This document shows, one piece after another, positions 19,182-27,396 of a stretch of 64,000 nucleotides of DNA (the stretch's first letter is position 1; each line of letters starts with the position of its first letter). The stretch comes from Armatimonadota bacterium. Its GTDB lineage: Bacteria; Armatimonadota; UBA5829. The stretch is taken from NCBI GenBank assembly GCA_023474015.1, contig JAMCYN010000027.1, positions 18,266 through 82,265 of the forward strand, in the 5' to 3' direction. A program made the translations under genes and the position numbers. Under the pieces are notes generated by a model. The model had not been told where the DNA came from, made no database searches, and saw only the letters and a list, made by a program, of their open reading frames with translations.

Positions 19182-20924
19182 TTACTGTAGCAGCCTCAGC
19201 AAAGTCTGCGGCATCTGGTTGGCTTGCGCGAGCATCGCCACGCCGGATTGCTGCAGTATCTGGTTTCTGGTCAGGGTTACGACTTCCGCCGCCATGTCCG
19301 TGTCGCGGATGGTGGACTCGGACGCCGATATGTTCTCCTTAGCTATGTTCAAGGATGTGATGCTGCTTTCGAGAACGTTCTTCTGGGTAGCGCCCAGCGC
19401 CGCCCTCTGAGTGGATATTTGCTGGATCGCGTCGTCCAGTATCTGAATGGCGTTCTGGGCGCCCTCGTAGGTGGTGACGTCCATGGTTGAGACATTGTTG
19501 TCCTCGACCGCGCCGCCGCCCAGGTCGTTCGCGAAGACCGAGCCGATGTTTACGTCTCTGATCTGGTGATCGTAGGCTCCGACCTGGAACCGCAAGGTGT
19601 TGACGCCCAGGTTGAACTGGGTTGCGTAGTCCGCGACCACCGAACCGGCGCTTTCTCGCATTACTATGGTGTTGCCGAGGCTGTCCTTGAGGGTAAGCCC
19701 GCTGCCGCTTTGCCAGGAGGCGTCCGAGACGTTGTCGGCGACTCCGCCGACAACCTTGGTCACCGTTGCCACGGCGTCGACGCCCGTGTTGTTTGCCGCC
19801 GAACTGCCTCCGCCGAGGAAGGTTGCTCCCTGGGTGACGTTGATCTTCGCGTTGGAGCCCCAATCTCTGGTCTTGAGGTCTATCTTATTCGTGGTTGCGT
19901 CATATGACGCCACTACGTTGGTCAGTTCGGTCTTGGCGTTGATCTTCGTGACCACGTCGTTGACTGAGTCCCCGGAGGCGTAGTCTACCTTGACGCCGTT
20001 GACATACATAGAGCCGTTAGCACTTGCAAACGTTCCCCAGTCGACGCCGGTATGGCTGCCGTCGGCGAATAGATCGGTCCCCGCCGTAGCGGTGTCGGTG
20101 GCGTAGAACGTGGCCGCGGCGCCGGAGGTAGTGGCTGAAAGCTGGATCTTGTTCGTGGTCGCGTCGAATGTGGCCGAGACTCCAGTCGTGGTTGACGCAG
20201 CGTTGATACTTGCCATCAGGGTCGCTACAGTGGTCGTGCCGCTGGTGTAGGTGATGTTCGTGCCATTGATCGATACACAGCCCGTCGCCAGCAGGACCGT
20301 GCTGGTCCCGGCGTATGTGGCAGTGCTGCTGACTGTGCCGGCCGCAAGCTGAGAGTAGGTAGCTCCGCTGGAGAGCACGGCCTGTTTTGCCGCCGTCGTC
20401 ACTTGCACCTTGATGCCCGCGCCGTCGGTCAGGTTCGAAGCATACGAGAAATCGCCGGTCATGACGGCGGTTCCGTCGATATATGACTTGACGCCCGCGG
20501 TTCCATCGAGGAGTTTGCGTCCGCCGAACTGCGTCTCCTGCGCGATCTTGTTAAGAGATTGAACCGCGTTGTTGATCTGCGCCTGGTCGGCCTGCACGGC
20601 CGCCTGGTCGTTCGCGCCTGTGTTGGCCGCGTGCACCGCCAGGTCTCTCATCGAACGCATAAGGCGGCTGACCTCGTTCAAGGCGCCTTCAGCGGTCTTT
20701 ACCATGTTGACGGCGTCACCAGCGTTCTTGATGGCCTGTCCGAGGCCGCTCACCTGAGCGCGCAGTTTCTCGGAAATGACAAGACCCGCCGGGTCGTCGC
20801 CGGCGGTGTTGATTCTGAACCCGGAAGACAATCGTTCGATGGTCTTGCCCAGACTGGTATCAGTTTCCGCCAGAGTTCTATGCGCGGTCAGAGCCGCGGT
20901 ATTGAGGTTAATTCTCAGACTCAC
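19182..20924 (-). CDS. fliC: Flagellin (paralogue 2)
   Basis: This 580-residue flagellin starts at a GTG (20924) with GGAGGG upstream and has the same domain layout as paralogue 1: conserved D0/D1 ends and a middle containing hook-IN repeats. It ends QMPQTLLRLLQ. N- and C-terminal regions differ from paralogue 1 by many substitutions, yet the stretch from about residue 195 to 300 (TVSSTATYAGTSTVLLATGC onward) is nearly identical, indicating recent gene conversion or strong constraint. Separate transcription from paralogue 1 is likely, given the hairpins and repeat between them. Confidence 0.97.
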   Translation of the reverse strand: MSLRINLNTAALTAHRTLAETDTSLGKTIERLSSGFRINTAGDDPAGLVISEKLRAQVSGLGQAIKNAGDAVNMVKTAEGALNEVSRLMRSMRDLAVHAANTGANDQAAVQADQAQINNAVQSLNKIAQETQFGGRKLLDGTAGVKSYIDGTAVMTGDFSYASNLTDGAGIKVQVTTAAKQAVLSSGATYSQLAAGTVSSTATYAGTSTVLLATGCVSINGTNITYTSGTTTVATLMASINAASTTTGVSATFDATTNKIQLSATTSGAAATFYATDTATAGTDLFADGSHTGVDWGTFASANGSMYVNGVKVDYASGDSVNDVVTKINAKTELTNVVASYDATTNKIDLKTRDWGSNAKINVTQGATFLGGGSSAANNTGVDAVATVTKVVGGVADNVSDASWQSGSGLTLKDSLGNTIVMRESAGSVVADYATQFNLGVNTLRFQVGAYDHQIRDVNIGSVFANDLGGGAVEDNNVSTMDVTTYEGAQNAIQILDDAIQQISTQRAALGATQKNVLESSITSLNIAKENISASESTIRDTDMAAEVVTLTRNQILQQSGVAMLAQANQMPQTLLRLLQ

Positions 20925-21169
20925 TTTTTACGTTTCCCTCCTTGAAATCTTGCTCACCTGTCAGTGGAAGCACTCCCTTGCGGATATGACAGGCGTCGAT
21001 TCAGTTTCCTTCCAGGCACACATAGTGTTACGCTGGATTATGAGTTCCAATCGCGGACACTGCCATTCGGCCTTGTCCACTGAACGTATCGACGGGCTAA
21101 TAAACAGACATTAGCGGTTTTTTGAGGGAACGAGAAAAAAGTTTGGTGAGCGCGAATGCACGAAGGCAT

Positions 21170-21226
21170 GGACTACCGCGAAGGGTTCAAAGCAGATCCT
21201 TCGTCGTGCCTCCTCAGGATGACAAG
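21170..21226. repeat. Half copy of palindromic element family 3
   Basis: The sequence GGACTACCGCGAAGGGTTC continuing through AGCAGATCC to CAGGATGACAAG is the reverse-complement counterpart of the left arm of the complete element at 27081-27181. The rest of 20925-21331 shows no gene; a small GCTAAT/ATTAGC hairpin followed by T6 lies at 21096-21123. Confidence 0.7.
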
Positions 21227-21331
21227 GACTTCCACCTTAAGCGCCTTATGCTGTATAATTAAGTTGATGGAAGAGGTTTCAATTGCGTAAGTAGCAGGCA
21301 GCAGAAGCTGTACACCTGGTAATTATACCGG

Positions 21332-21360
21332 TTGACACCTCATCCTTACCATGCTACACT
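21332..21360 (+). promoter_or_regulatory. Sigma-70-type promoter of the cytochrome locus
   Basis: TTGACA (21332-21337) and TACACT (21355-21360) are spaced by 17 bases and lie about 80 bases before the first cytochrome gene. Confidence 0.7.
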
Positions 21361-21438
21361 GACTTTATCTGTGAATTCCTGCTCAATGTCCTTAAGGTGC
21401 GGGACTTCACAGCTTGGTTAGCGAGAAAGGATGCGCCT

Positions 21439-21846
21439 ATGAGAAGCGGGCTGTTTGTGCTCCTGCTGATCCTTGTAATCGCAAGCGGCGTGACGGTGGT
21501 CGCGCAGGATAAGAAATACGGCGGGGTCGACAACTGCAAAATGTGCCACCCCGATCCCTATGCCGATTGGTCGAAGACGGCTCATGCGAAGAGTTTTGAT
21601 CTGCTGGTCAACGTGGGGCAGGAGAAGAACGCCGAGTGTCTGCCGTGCCATTCGACGGGTTACGGCAAGGGCGGCTTCGTCGATGATGCCGCCACTCCCG
21701 GATTGAAAGGCACGACTTGCGAAGCCTGCCATGGCCCCGGCGCGGATCATATGGGCGATAAGACGAAGATCCAGCGCGTGCCGCCGGCCACGACATGCAG
21801 CGCTTGTCATCAGAAAAACAACATTCATTCCATAGCCGCGAAGTAA
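21439..21846 (+). CDS. Tetraheme c-type cytochrome, cytochrome c554-like
   Basis: The 135-residue precursor has a signal peptide (RSGLFVLLLILVIASGVTVVAQ) and four CxxCH heme-binding motifs: CKMCH, CLPCH, CEACH and CSACH. The run CKMCHPDPYADWSKTAHAKS is typical of the cytochrome c554/c-prime multiheme domain, in which the WxxTAHA histidine supplies an axial ligand. It should be a small periplasmic electron carrier. ATG 21439 follows AAAGGATG. It opens the cytochrome cluster and may pass electrons between the membrane quinol pool and the larger cytochromes; that role is inferred. Confidence 0.9.
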   Translation: MRSGLFVLLLILVIASGVTVVAQDKKYGGVDNCKMCHPDPYADWSKTAHAKSFDLLVNVGQEKNAECLPCHSTGYGKGGFVDDAATPGLKGTTCEACHGPGADHMGDKTKIQRVPPATTCSACHQKNNIHSIAAK

Positions 21847-22120
21847 GACTGGTAGACATGCCGGGGCGATTGTTGCCGAAATGGCACACTTCCTGCATCG
21901 TATCTAACCACGACATATTCCGCGCAGGCTAGTGAATCACTTCACGGAAGCCTTAATTACAATTTGAATAAAGACCGTGGTGGAGCCTTCGGCGTAACTG
22001 CTGAGTTTCCATCCCAGCCGACAGGCGGCGCCGCGGAGGTTGCGGGCGCAGGGCGGCTTGTGAACGATTGCACAAAGTCGTTGTGCATGATTACTTAAGT
22101 AGCGGACGGTAATTGAGTCT

Positions 22121-23539
22121 ATGAGAACATCTGGCCGAATCGACAGAGTAATCAAGAGCTGGTTGTTGGGCGGTGTTTTACTGCTGGCTTCTATGATGCT
22201 CGTCGGCGCTCAGGAGAAACCCAAGAATGACGCCGAGCCCGCCGCGAAGCCGGCTCCGGCTCCGCAGGCTTCCTATGTGGGCAGCGCGGCTTGTAAGGCT
22301 TGCCACGGAAAGGTCGTCGAGCCCTGGTTGGTCTCACCCCACGGAAAAGCCCTTATGCAGGATTCGCTGCCGGCCGAGATCAAGGGCTGCGAAACGTGCC
22401 ATGGGCCCGCCAGCTTGCACATAAGCACCGGCGCGCAGAATAAGCCCCGAGTTCCTAAAGTCGATGAAGCCGCGGCTACCAACGCGATATGCGGCGCTTG
22501 CCACTTCAAGAGCGATTCCTCCAAGGGTGCCAAGGAATGGCAGAACCTTTCTGGTTCATTCTTTGCGCGCTCCATGCACGGACGCAAGGGCCTGTCCTGT
22601 CTTTCTTGCCACACCGCCCATCCCAACGGCAATGACAAAGCCCTGATCAAGCCAGGCAAGGACCTCTGCCTGACCTGTCACGGCCAGCTTCTGGAAAGCT
22701 CGCCCGGCAAGAAAGCGGCCTACACGCATTCGCCCGTCGCTCAGGGCCAGTGCCTGACTTGCCACGACCCCCACGGTACTTCGGAACGAACAATGGTCGT
22801 CGTGGGCATTCAGAAGATATGCCAGGGATGCCATAACCCGGCTGATGCCAAGATCGCGACGGCGCATAAAGGCTATCCGATCGCCGATTCCAAGTGCACC
22901 CAGTGTCACGATCCGCACTCCCACGATAAGGAAGCTAGCCTCGTCCGAACCAAGCAGCACATGCCGTTCAAGCAGGGCAAGTGCGAGATGTGCCACACCA
23001 AGCCTACCCCGGGCCAGCCCATAGGGCTAATCAAGCCGGCAAAGGAGTTGTGCTTCTCCTGCCATCCCGCGTCTGTGATGACTCCGGCTAACGAAAACGC
23101 CCATCCTCCCGTCAAGGAAGGGCTTTGTATTATGTGTCACAACCCGCACGTATCGAGTGAGAAGGCTTTGCTGAAAGGACAGACCGCGAATCTCTGCTTC
23201 GGATGCCATGGCAAGGTCGAAGGCGACACGGTGGCCGTACACCGGCACAAAATCCTCGAGGCCAATATGAACTGCATGCTGTGCCACAAGCCGCACAGTT
23301 CCGCTCAAGAGTCGCTGCTCTCAAAGGATCAGGTGGCGCTTTGCGGGCAGTGCCATAAGCATTCGTTCTCTCACCCGATAGGCAAGAAGGCAGACGGTAC
23401 GGCCGTCAAGGACCCGAAGAGGGGTGGGGTGCTGGTCTGTGGTTCCTGCCATGATGTGCACGGATCGAAGTTCGAGGCGATGACGAAGGCGGACAAGAGC
23501 AGGGACTTGTGCGTGTGGTGCCACAGTCAGGAGCATTAA
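22121..23539 (+). CDS. Hexadecaheme (16 CxxCH) c-type cytochrome
   Basis: The 472-residue precursor has a signal peptide (SWLLGGVLLLASMMLVGAQ), a short Pro/Ala linker, and 16 CxxCH motifs spread over residues about 58-470, many in the paired CxxCH arrangement typical of DmsE/MtrA-like periplasmic cytochromes (for example CLTCHDPHGT, CTQCHDPHSH, CIMCHNPHVS). Such proteins form linear heme wires across the periplasm or outer membrane. No MtrB/PioB-like porin is in the window, so a conduit partner would have to be elsewhere. It is 3 bp upstream of the NHL gene and clearly co-transcribed. Confidence 0.92.
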   Translation: MRTSGRIDRVIKSWLLGGVLLLASMMLVGAQEKPKNDAEPAAKPAPAPQASYVGSAACKACHGKVVEPWLVSPHGKALMQDSLPAEIKGCETCHGPASLHISTGAQNKPRVPKVDEAAATNAICGACHFKSDSSKGAKEWQNLSGSFFARSMHGRKGLSCLSCHTAHPNGNDKALIKPGKDLCLTCHGQLLESSPGKKAAYTHSPVAQGQCLTCHDPHGTSERTMVVVGIQKICQGCHNPADAKIATAHKGYPIADSKCTQCHDPHSHDKEASLVRTKQHMPFKQGKCEMCHTKPTPGQPIGLIKPAKELCFSCHPASVMTPANENAHPPVKEGLCIMCHNPHVSSEKALLKGQTANLCFGCHGKVEGDTVAVHRHKILEANMNCMLCHKPHSSAQESLLSKDQVALCGQCHKHSFSHPIGKKADGTAVKDPKRGGVLVCGSCHDVHGSKFEAMTKADKSRDLCVWCHSQEH

Positions 23540-23542
23540 ACC

Positions 23543-24550
23543 ATGCGCACGTGGCTGAGATATTTTGCGGCGGTATGTATTGCCGGTACTTTGACAAGCC
23601 TGGGCGGGTGCCCGGCGCTGGCGGAGGAAGTGAAGCTGAGTTACAGCTTTGCCGCTTATGGATTCTCTTCCTCGCAGCGGTTTTCCAAGCCGAGCGGAGT
23701 GTTTTATGATGCTTCGCGCGGCGAGCTGTACGTGGCCGATACAGGCAACGGACAGATTGTGATCCTTGACAAAAAGGGAATCGGAATTGCCAAGATTCCG
23801 CATTCGGTGATCGATGCGGCTTCGGGGGATCGCCGTCCGGGCGAACCGAGGAGTGTGGCGGTGCGAAAGAACGGCGACATCCTTGTCGCGGACAACCAGT
23901 GCTCTTATCTAGATGTGCTGGATTTCCGAGGGCATTCCATTCAGAAGATATGGCCCGGCGACCTCGTCGGCCAGCCGAAATCGAAGGTGCAGACGCGCTG
24001 CGTGGCGGTCGACACGGCGGGCAACGTTTATCTCGGTGTGAGCGGCTGTGACACGGAAATACTGATCCTGACTCCCGACCTGAAACTCAAGACCAAGATT
24101 GGCGTGGAATCCACCGGCGAGTCCAAGTCCATGACGGGCCTGTGGGTCGACAAGTACGGCAGAGTATTCGCAACATACGGCTTGGGTGTGTGCGTGCGGG
24201 CTTATGCGCCTGACGGAAAGCAGCTTCTGAGCTTTGGCGCACATGAAACGGGTCCCGAGAACTTCTCGTTGCCTTCGGGTCTGATAACTGATGAGAAAGG
24301 CCGCTTGTGGGTTGTCGATATGCTCAGGGACATTGTCTCGGTGTTCAGATTGGACCCTTCGGACACGGGACTTAAGCAGTCATTCGTGACTTTCGCCATC
24401 GGCGGGTTTGGCCAGAAAGCCGGCGATCTCGCATATCCATCGGGCATAGCGGGAGATGGAGCGAATAGGATTTACGTTGTGGAATCTACCGGAGCGAGGG
24501 TCCAGGCATTCGAAATAGTCTCTGGCCCCGATTCCCGAAAATCGAACTGA
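23543..24550 (+). CDS. NHL-repeat beta-propeller secreted protein
   Basis: The 335-residue protein has a signal sequence ending near LTSLGGC (possible lipoprotein site) and about six NHL-type blades, each with a pattern such as GVFYDASRGELYVADTGNGQ, VAVRKNGDILVADN and GLITDEKGRLWVVDM. NHL propellers are protein-protein scaffolds and are often encoded beside multiheme cytochromes in metal-reducing bacteria. Position between the 16-heme and the first 6-heme genes suggests a role in cytochrome export, anchoring or filament assembly. The role is inferred; the fold is clear. Confidence 0.88.
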   Translation: MRTWLRYFAAVCIAGTLTSLGGCPALAEEVKLSYSFAAYGFSSSQRFSKPSGVFYDASRGELYVADTGNGQIVILDKKGIGIAKIPHSVIDAASGDRRPGEPRSVAVRKNGDILVADNQCSYLDVLDFRGHSIQKIWPGDLVGQPKSKVQTRCVAVDTAGNVYLGVSGCDTEILILTPDLKLKTKIGVESTGESKSMTGLWVDKYGRVFATYGLGVCVRAYAPDGKQLLSFGAHETGPENFSLPSGLITDEKGRLWVVDMLRDIVSVFRLDPSDTGLKQSFVTFAIGGFGQKAGDLAYPSGIAGDGANRIYVVESTGARVQAFEIVSGPDSRKSN

Positions 24551-24741
24551 TATTTCATTACCCTGGCCGCGATTAACGTGATTGCAGGGGACGCCGCGGC
24601 TGATCTGGCGCGGTGATATGAAAACATGAGTATAGGGGGGAGGTGTGATGCTCGGCAATATTGTTCCAAAGCAATTAGTCTCGGAGATACCCTTGGCCGG
24701 GGCTAAGAATGTGCCTAAGAGGGAAAAGGAGGACAAAAGCA

Positions 24742-25782
24742 ATGTATAAAAAACTCGTTGTTGCGATCGCCGTTGTGTCTTTGGCGATCGCCGCCGGATC
24801 TGTCATGGCCGGCGACTACCACCAGAAGACCACTCTGGTGTGTGCGGACTGTCACACAATGCACAGCAGCGTTAGCCACAGCTACGCTGGTGGTGCGCCG
24901 GATGGTACCGTAACCGGTACTACCGGATACGCCAAGTTGCTCAAGGCATCTGACCCCAACGCTCTGTGTATGACCTGCCACAATGGGCAGACATTCGCCC
25001 CGGACGTTGTGGGCGCGAACACCGGCTCCGTCATTCGTCAGGCTGGTGGCGTGAGTGACGCTGCGTCAGGATATCAGAACTGGATGGGCCACACGCTTGG
25101 TGCGACCGACACCGCTCCCGGCGGGACGTGGTCCAATGCTGTCGAGGGTCTGGAATGCGTCAACTGCCACGGTGCACACGGCGGCGGTAGGCCGACCGGT
25201 GGAACGGCTACCCAGAATGCGCAGGGCAACTGGCGCAATCTTGCCCCGAAGCCGGGTCTTTCCTATGGCACGCCGGAGTACATCGCGGCTCCCAGTTCCT
25301 GGGTGCTCTACGACATTGGCACTAACACCGGCACAGCGGCTGTCTACGAGCTTAATGGCGGCCTTCTTAGTGCAGGAAATACTGCCCACTACGATATCTC
25401 GAACGTGGAGTTCGAGAATCCGGATGCCACAACCCATGCGTCGGCCTACGGCGATTGGTGCAAGCGCTGCCACACGGAATTCCACGGCGCGCAGACCGAT
25501 GCCAACATGAACAATGGCTCCGACTGGGTCAGGCACCCTACAGCGGGCGTTGCATTCACCGCGACCACAAACACACGCTACGCAGGGAAGACAAACAAGG
25601 TGAAGGTCATGTCTGATGGCACGAACTTCACACCATCCTGCTTTAGCTGCCACAAAGCTCACGGTAACAAGAATGCATTCGGACTCATCTACATGGCGGG
25701 TACCGGAACAGTTACCGAAGAGGGCGACGACGGTACTCAGATGCCAGACCTCTGCCATCAGTGCCACGGCATGGGCTCCTAG
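24742..25782 (+). CDS. Hexaheme OmcS-like cytochrome (paralogue 1)
   Basis: The 346-residue precursor has a signal peptide (YKKLVVAIAVVSLAIAAGSVMA) and six CxxCH motifs: CADCH, CMTCH, CVNCH, CKRCH, CFSCH and CHQCH. The order of landmarks, CxxCHTMH near the mature N-terminus, GHTLG then APGGTW before the third heme, WCKRCH followed by a VRHP, SCFSCHKAHG, and a final LCxQCH close to the end, parallels Geobacter OmcS, whose subunits polymerise into conductive extracellular filaments. AGGAGG precedes the ATG. Paralogues follow at 25948 and 27397. The homology is judged by eye. Confidence 0.85.
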   Translation: MYKKLVVAIAVVSLAIAAGSVMAGDYHQKTTLVCADCHTMHSSVSHSYAGGAPDGTVTGTTGYAKLLKASDPNALCMTCHNGQTFAPDVVGANTGSVIRQAGGVSDAASGYQNWMGHTLGATDTAPGGTWSNAVEGLECVNCHGAHGGGRPTGGTATQNAQGNWRNLAPKPGLSYGTPEYIAAPSSWVLYDIGTNTGTAAVYELNGGLLSAGNTAHYDISNVEFENPDATTHASAYGDWCKRCHTEFHGAQTDANMNNGSDWVRHPTAGVAFTATTNTRYAGKTNKVKVMSDGTNFTPSCFSCHKAHGNKNAFGLIYMAGTGTVTEEGDDGTQMPDLCHQCHGMGS

Positions 25783-25813
25783 TAAGGGTCCGCTCAGCAC
25801 ATAATGGCTGTGT

Positions 25814-25844
25814 ATGGGGCGGAGGTGCCAGCCTCCGTCCCCAT
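25814..25844. repeat. Palindrome between OmcS-like paralogues 1 and 2
   Basis: ATGGGGCGGAGG (25814-25825) pairs with CCTCCGTCCCCAT (25832-25844) with one bulge, followed by a second GC palindrome (GGCGGGAGC/GCTTCCGCC). It may terminate or stabilise the upstream transcript. Confidence 0.5.
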
Positions 25845-25947
25845 CTTGGCATTACAACTTTATGCCCTGCCGCTCGGCCGCGGCATGTTTGGCGGGAGCC
25901 AGCTTCCGCCGCCGCCGTGTCCAACGAGAGCGGTTGTTAGAGGGGAG

Positions 25948-26982
25948 ATGGGAGAGAACGTGGTGGGAAAGCTGCGTAATACATTACTTGTGGTAAGTGT
26001 AAGTCTGCTTGCGTCGGGCCCGTCGTTTGCGGGTATAGCCCACGTGGGCAGTGGCCTTGTGTGTACCGATTGCCATACAATGCACTACAGTATGCGCCAC
26101 AACTACAGGGGTGGCCCGACCGATCTGGTAAGTGATCCAACGGGTCCCTTCAAAGGTTTGCTGAAAGCATCACCCAACGATCTTTGTCTAGCCTGCCACG
26201 ACAGTATGGGCAGTGCGCCGGACGTGCTGGCCACTCCGACCGGCGGTTATCCGCGCCAGGCCGGCGGGCTTAACCGGGTCGGCGGGAACGGAGGCTACGA
26301 AAGCTGGAAAGGGCATACACTAGACAGCAAAGCCGTGGCTCCGGGCGGGACGTGGTCCAATGCCGAGCGCGGCCTGTTGTGCATCGATTGCCATGCCCAG
26401 CACGGAATCAAGACGCAGTTTCGTAATTTGTTGACCTCCGACACGCCCGGAGACAAGTTTGAAGGCAAGACACTCACCTATTCTTTCGGCGATACCAATA
26501 ACCTCACCAAGGACGTGTGGCTTCACGACGGCTTCGATATCGCGTATCGCTACGGCATTGAAGGCACATGGTTCAACGAGCCCGACCCCACCAGGTCTCG
26601 CTACGGCGAATGGTGTGCAAGCTGTCACGGCAATTTCCACGGCCCCGGCGGCTCCGCGAATATGGGCGGCGCGAGCGGAGGCGGTTCGGCTTCCTGGAGG
26701 CGACACCCCGCGGCTGATGTCAACGTTGGGGCGGGTTCCAACGCTTTCTCCAGCTTGGCGCAGTATCAGTCGCATACGAACCGTGTTAAGACGATGAGCT
26801 CGTCGGGAAACTGGGACACTGGGGCCGATGTCACGCCGTCCTGCTTCACCTGCCACAAGGCTCACGGCAACAAGAACGCATTCGGCCTCATATACATGTC
26901 CGGCACGGGGACTGTTACGGAGCAGGGTGATTCGGGAGGCGGCGTGCCGCAGGACCTCTGCTTCCAGTGTCATGCGCAGTAA
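25948..26982 (+). CDS. Hexaheme OmcS-like cytochrome (paralogue 2)
   Basis: The precursor of about 344 residues has a signal peptide (LRNTLLVVSVSLLASGPSFA) and six CxxCH motifs: CTDCH, CLACH, CIDCH, CASCH, CFTCH and CFQCH, with the last one five residues from the C-terminus. GHTLD, APGGTWSNA, EWCASCH, WRRHP and PSCFTCHKAHGNKNAFGLIYM match paralogue 1 almost word for word, so the two arose by duplication. ATG 25948 is used here; GTG 25960 or 25963 would have better spacing to a GGGAG and would shorten the leader. Expected to be secreted and possibly to form filaments. Confidence 0.85.
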   Translation: MGENVVGKLRNTLLVVSVSLLASGPSFAGIAHVGSGLVCTDCHTMHYSMRHNYRGGPTDLVSDPTGPFKGLLKASPNDLCLACHDSMGSAPDVLATPTGGYPRQAGGLNRVGGNGGYESWKGHTLDSKAVAPGGTWSNAERGLLCIDCHAQHGIKTQFRNLLTSDTPGDKFEGKTLTYSFGDTNNLTKDVWLHDGFDIAYRYGIEGTWFNEPDPTRSRYGEWCASCHGNFHGPGGSANMGGASGGGSASWRRHPAADVNVGAGSNAFSSLAQYQSHTNRVKTMSSSGNWDTGADVTPSCFTCHKAHGNKNAFGLIYMSGTGTVTEQGDSGGGVPQDLCFQCHAQ

Positions 26983-27080
26983 ACGCCGGGTCAGTGCACC
27001 GGGCGAATAAATCCACGGACGCAAACCCAAGCGCTGCCCATCCAGCACATGGCGCTTGGTTTCTGCACGAAGCCGTAAGT

Positions 27081-27181
27081 CTTGTCATTCTGAGCCGAAG
27101 GCGAAGAATCTGCTTTGAACCCTTCGTGGTAGTCCTACCTTCAGTTCAAAGCAGATGCTTCGCTTCACTCAGCATGACAAG
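27081..27181. repeat. Complete palindromic element, family 3
   Basis: About 38-bp inverted arms (27081-27120 and 27144-27181), beginning CTTGTCATTCTGAGC and ending CAGCATGACAAG, surround a 23-bp loop. A half copy lies at 21170-21226. The rest of 26983-27396 has no gene. Confidence 0.85.
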
Positions 27182-27360
27182 ATTACAGCGCTCGTGCGAA
27201 AGCCAGCACGGCTTCACGCTATGTATGGCTCCTAATCTTACAAAGGGCCTCATGTACAGCCTGTCCTGGGGGCCCCGGTAACATTACCTGTATTCGAGAC
27301 TTAATCCAGTTTTAACATTAAACATCCGCTCCCGTGCCGCATAATGTAATTGGCGATTAC

Positions 27361-27380
27361 GCCCCGAAAGGATTCGGGGC
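27361..27380 (+). promoter_or_regulatory. Leader hairpin just upstream of the third OmcS-like gene
   Basis: A perfect 8-bp stem (GCCCCGAA / TTCGGGGC, loop AGGA) ends only 5 bases before the GGGAG ribosome-binding site of the gene at 27397, so it could influence translation initiation. Confidence 0.4.
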
Positions 27381-27396
27381 TGCCGGGAGCGAATGT

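Noticed and set aside
27361..27380. c-di-GMP (GEMM) riboswitch upstream of the cytochrome gene
   Set aside because: Hairpin present but the conserved GEMM core sequences (AGGGCAAACC, CGCAAAGCC) are absent there and in the leaders at 22121 and 24742.
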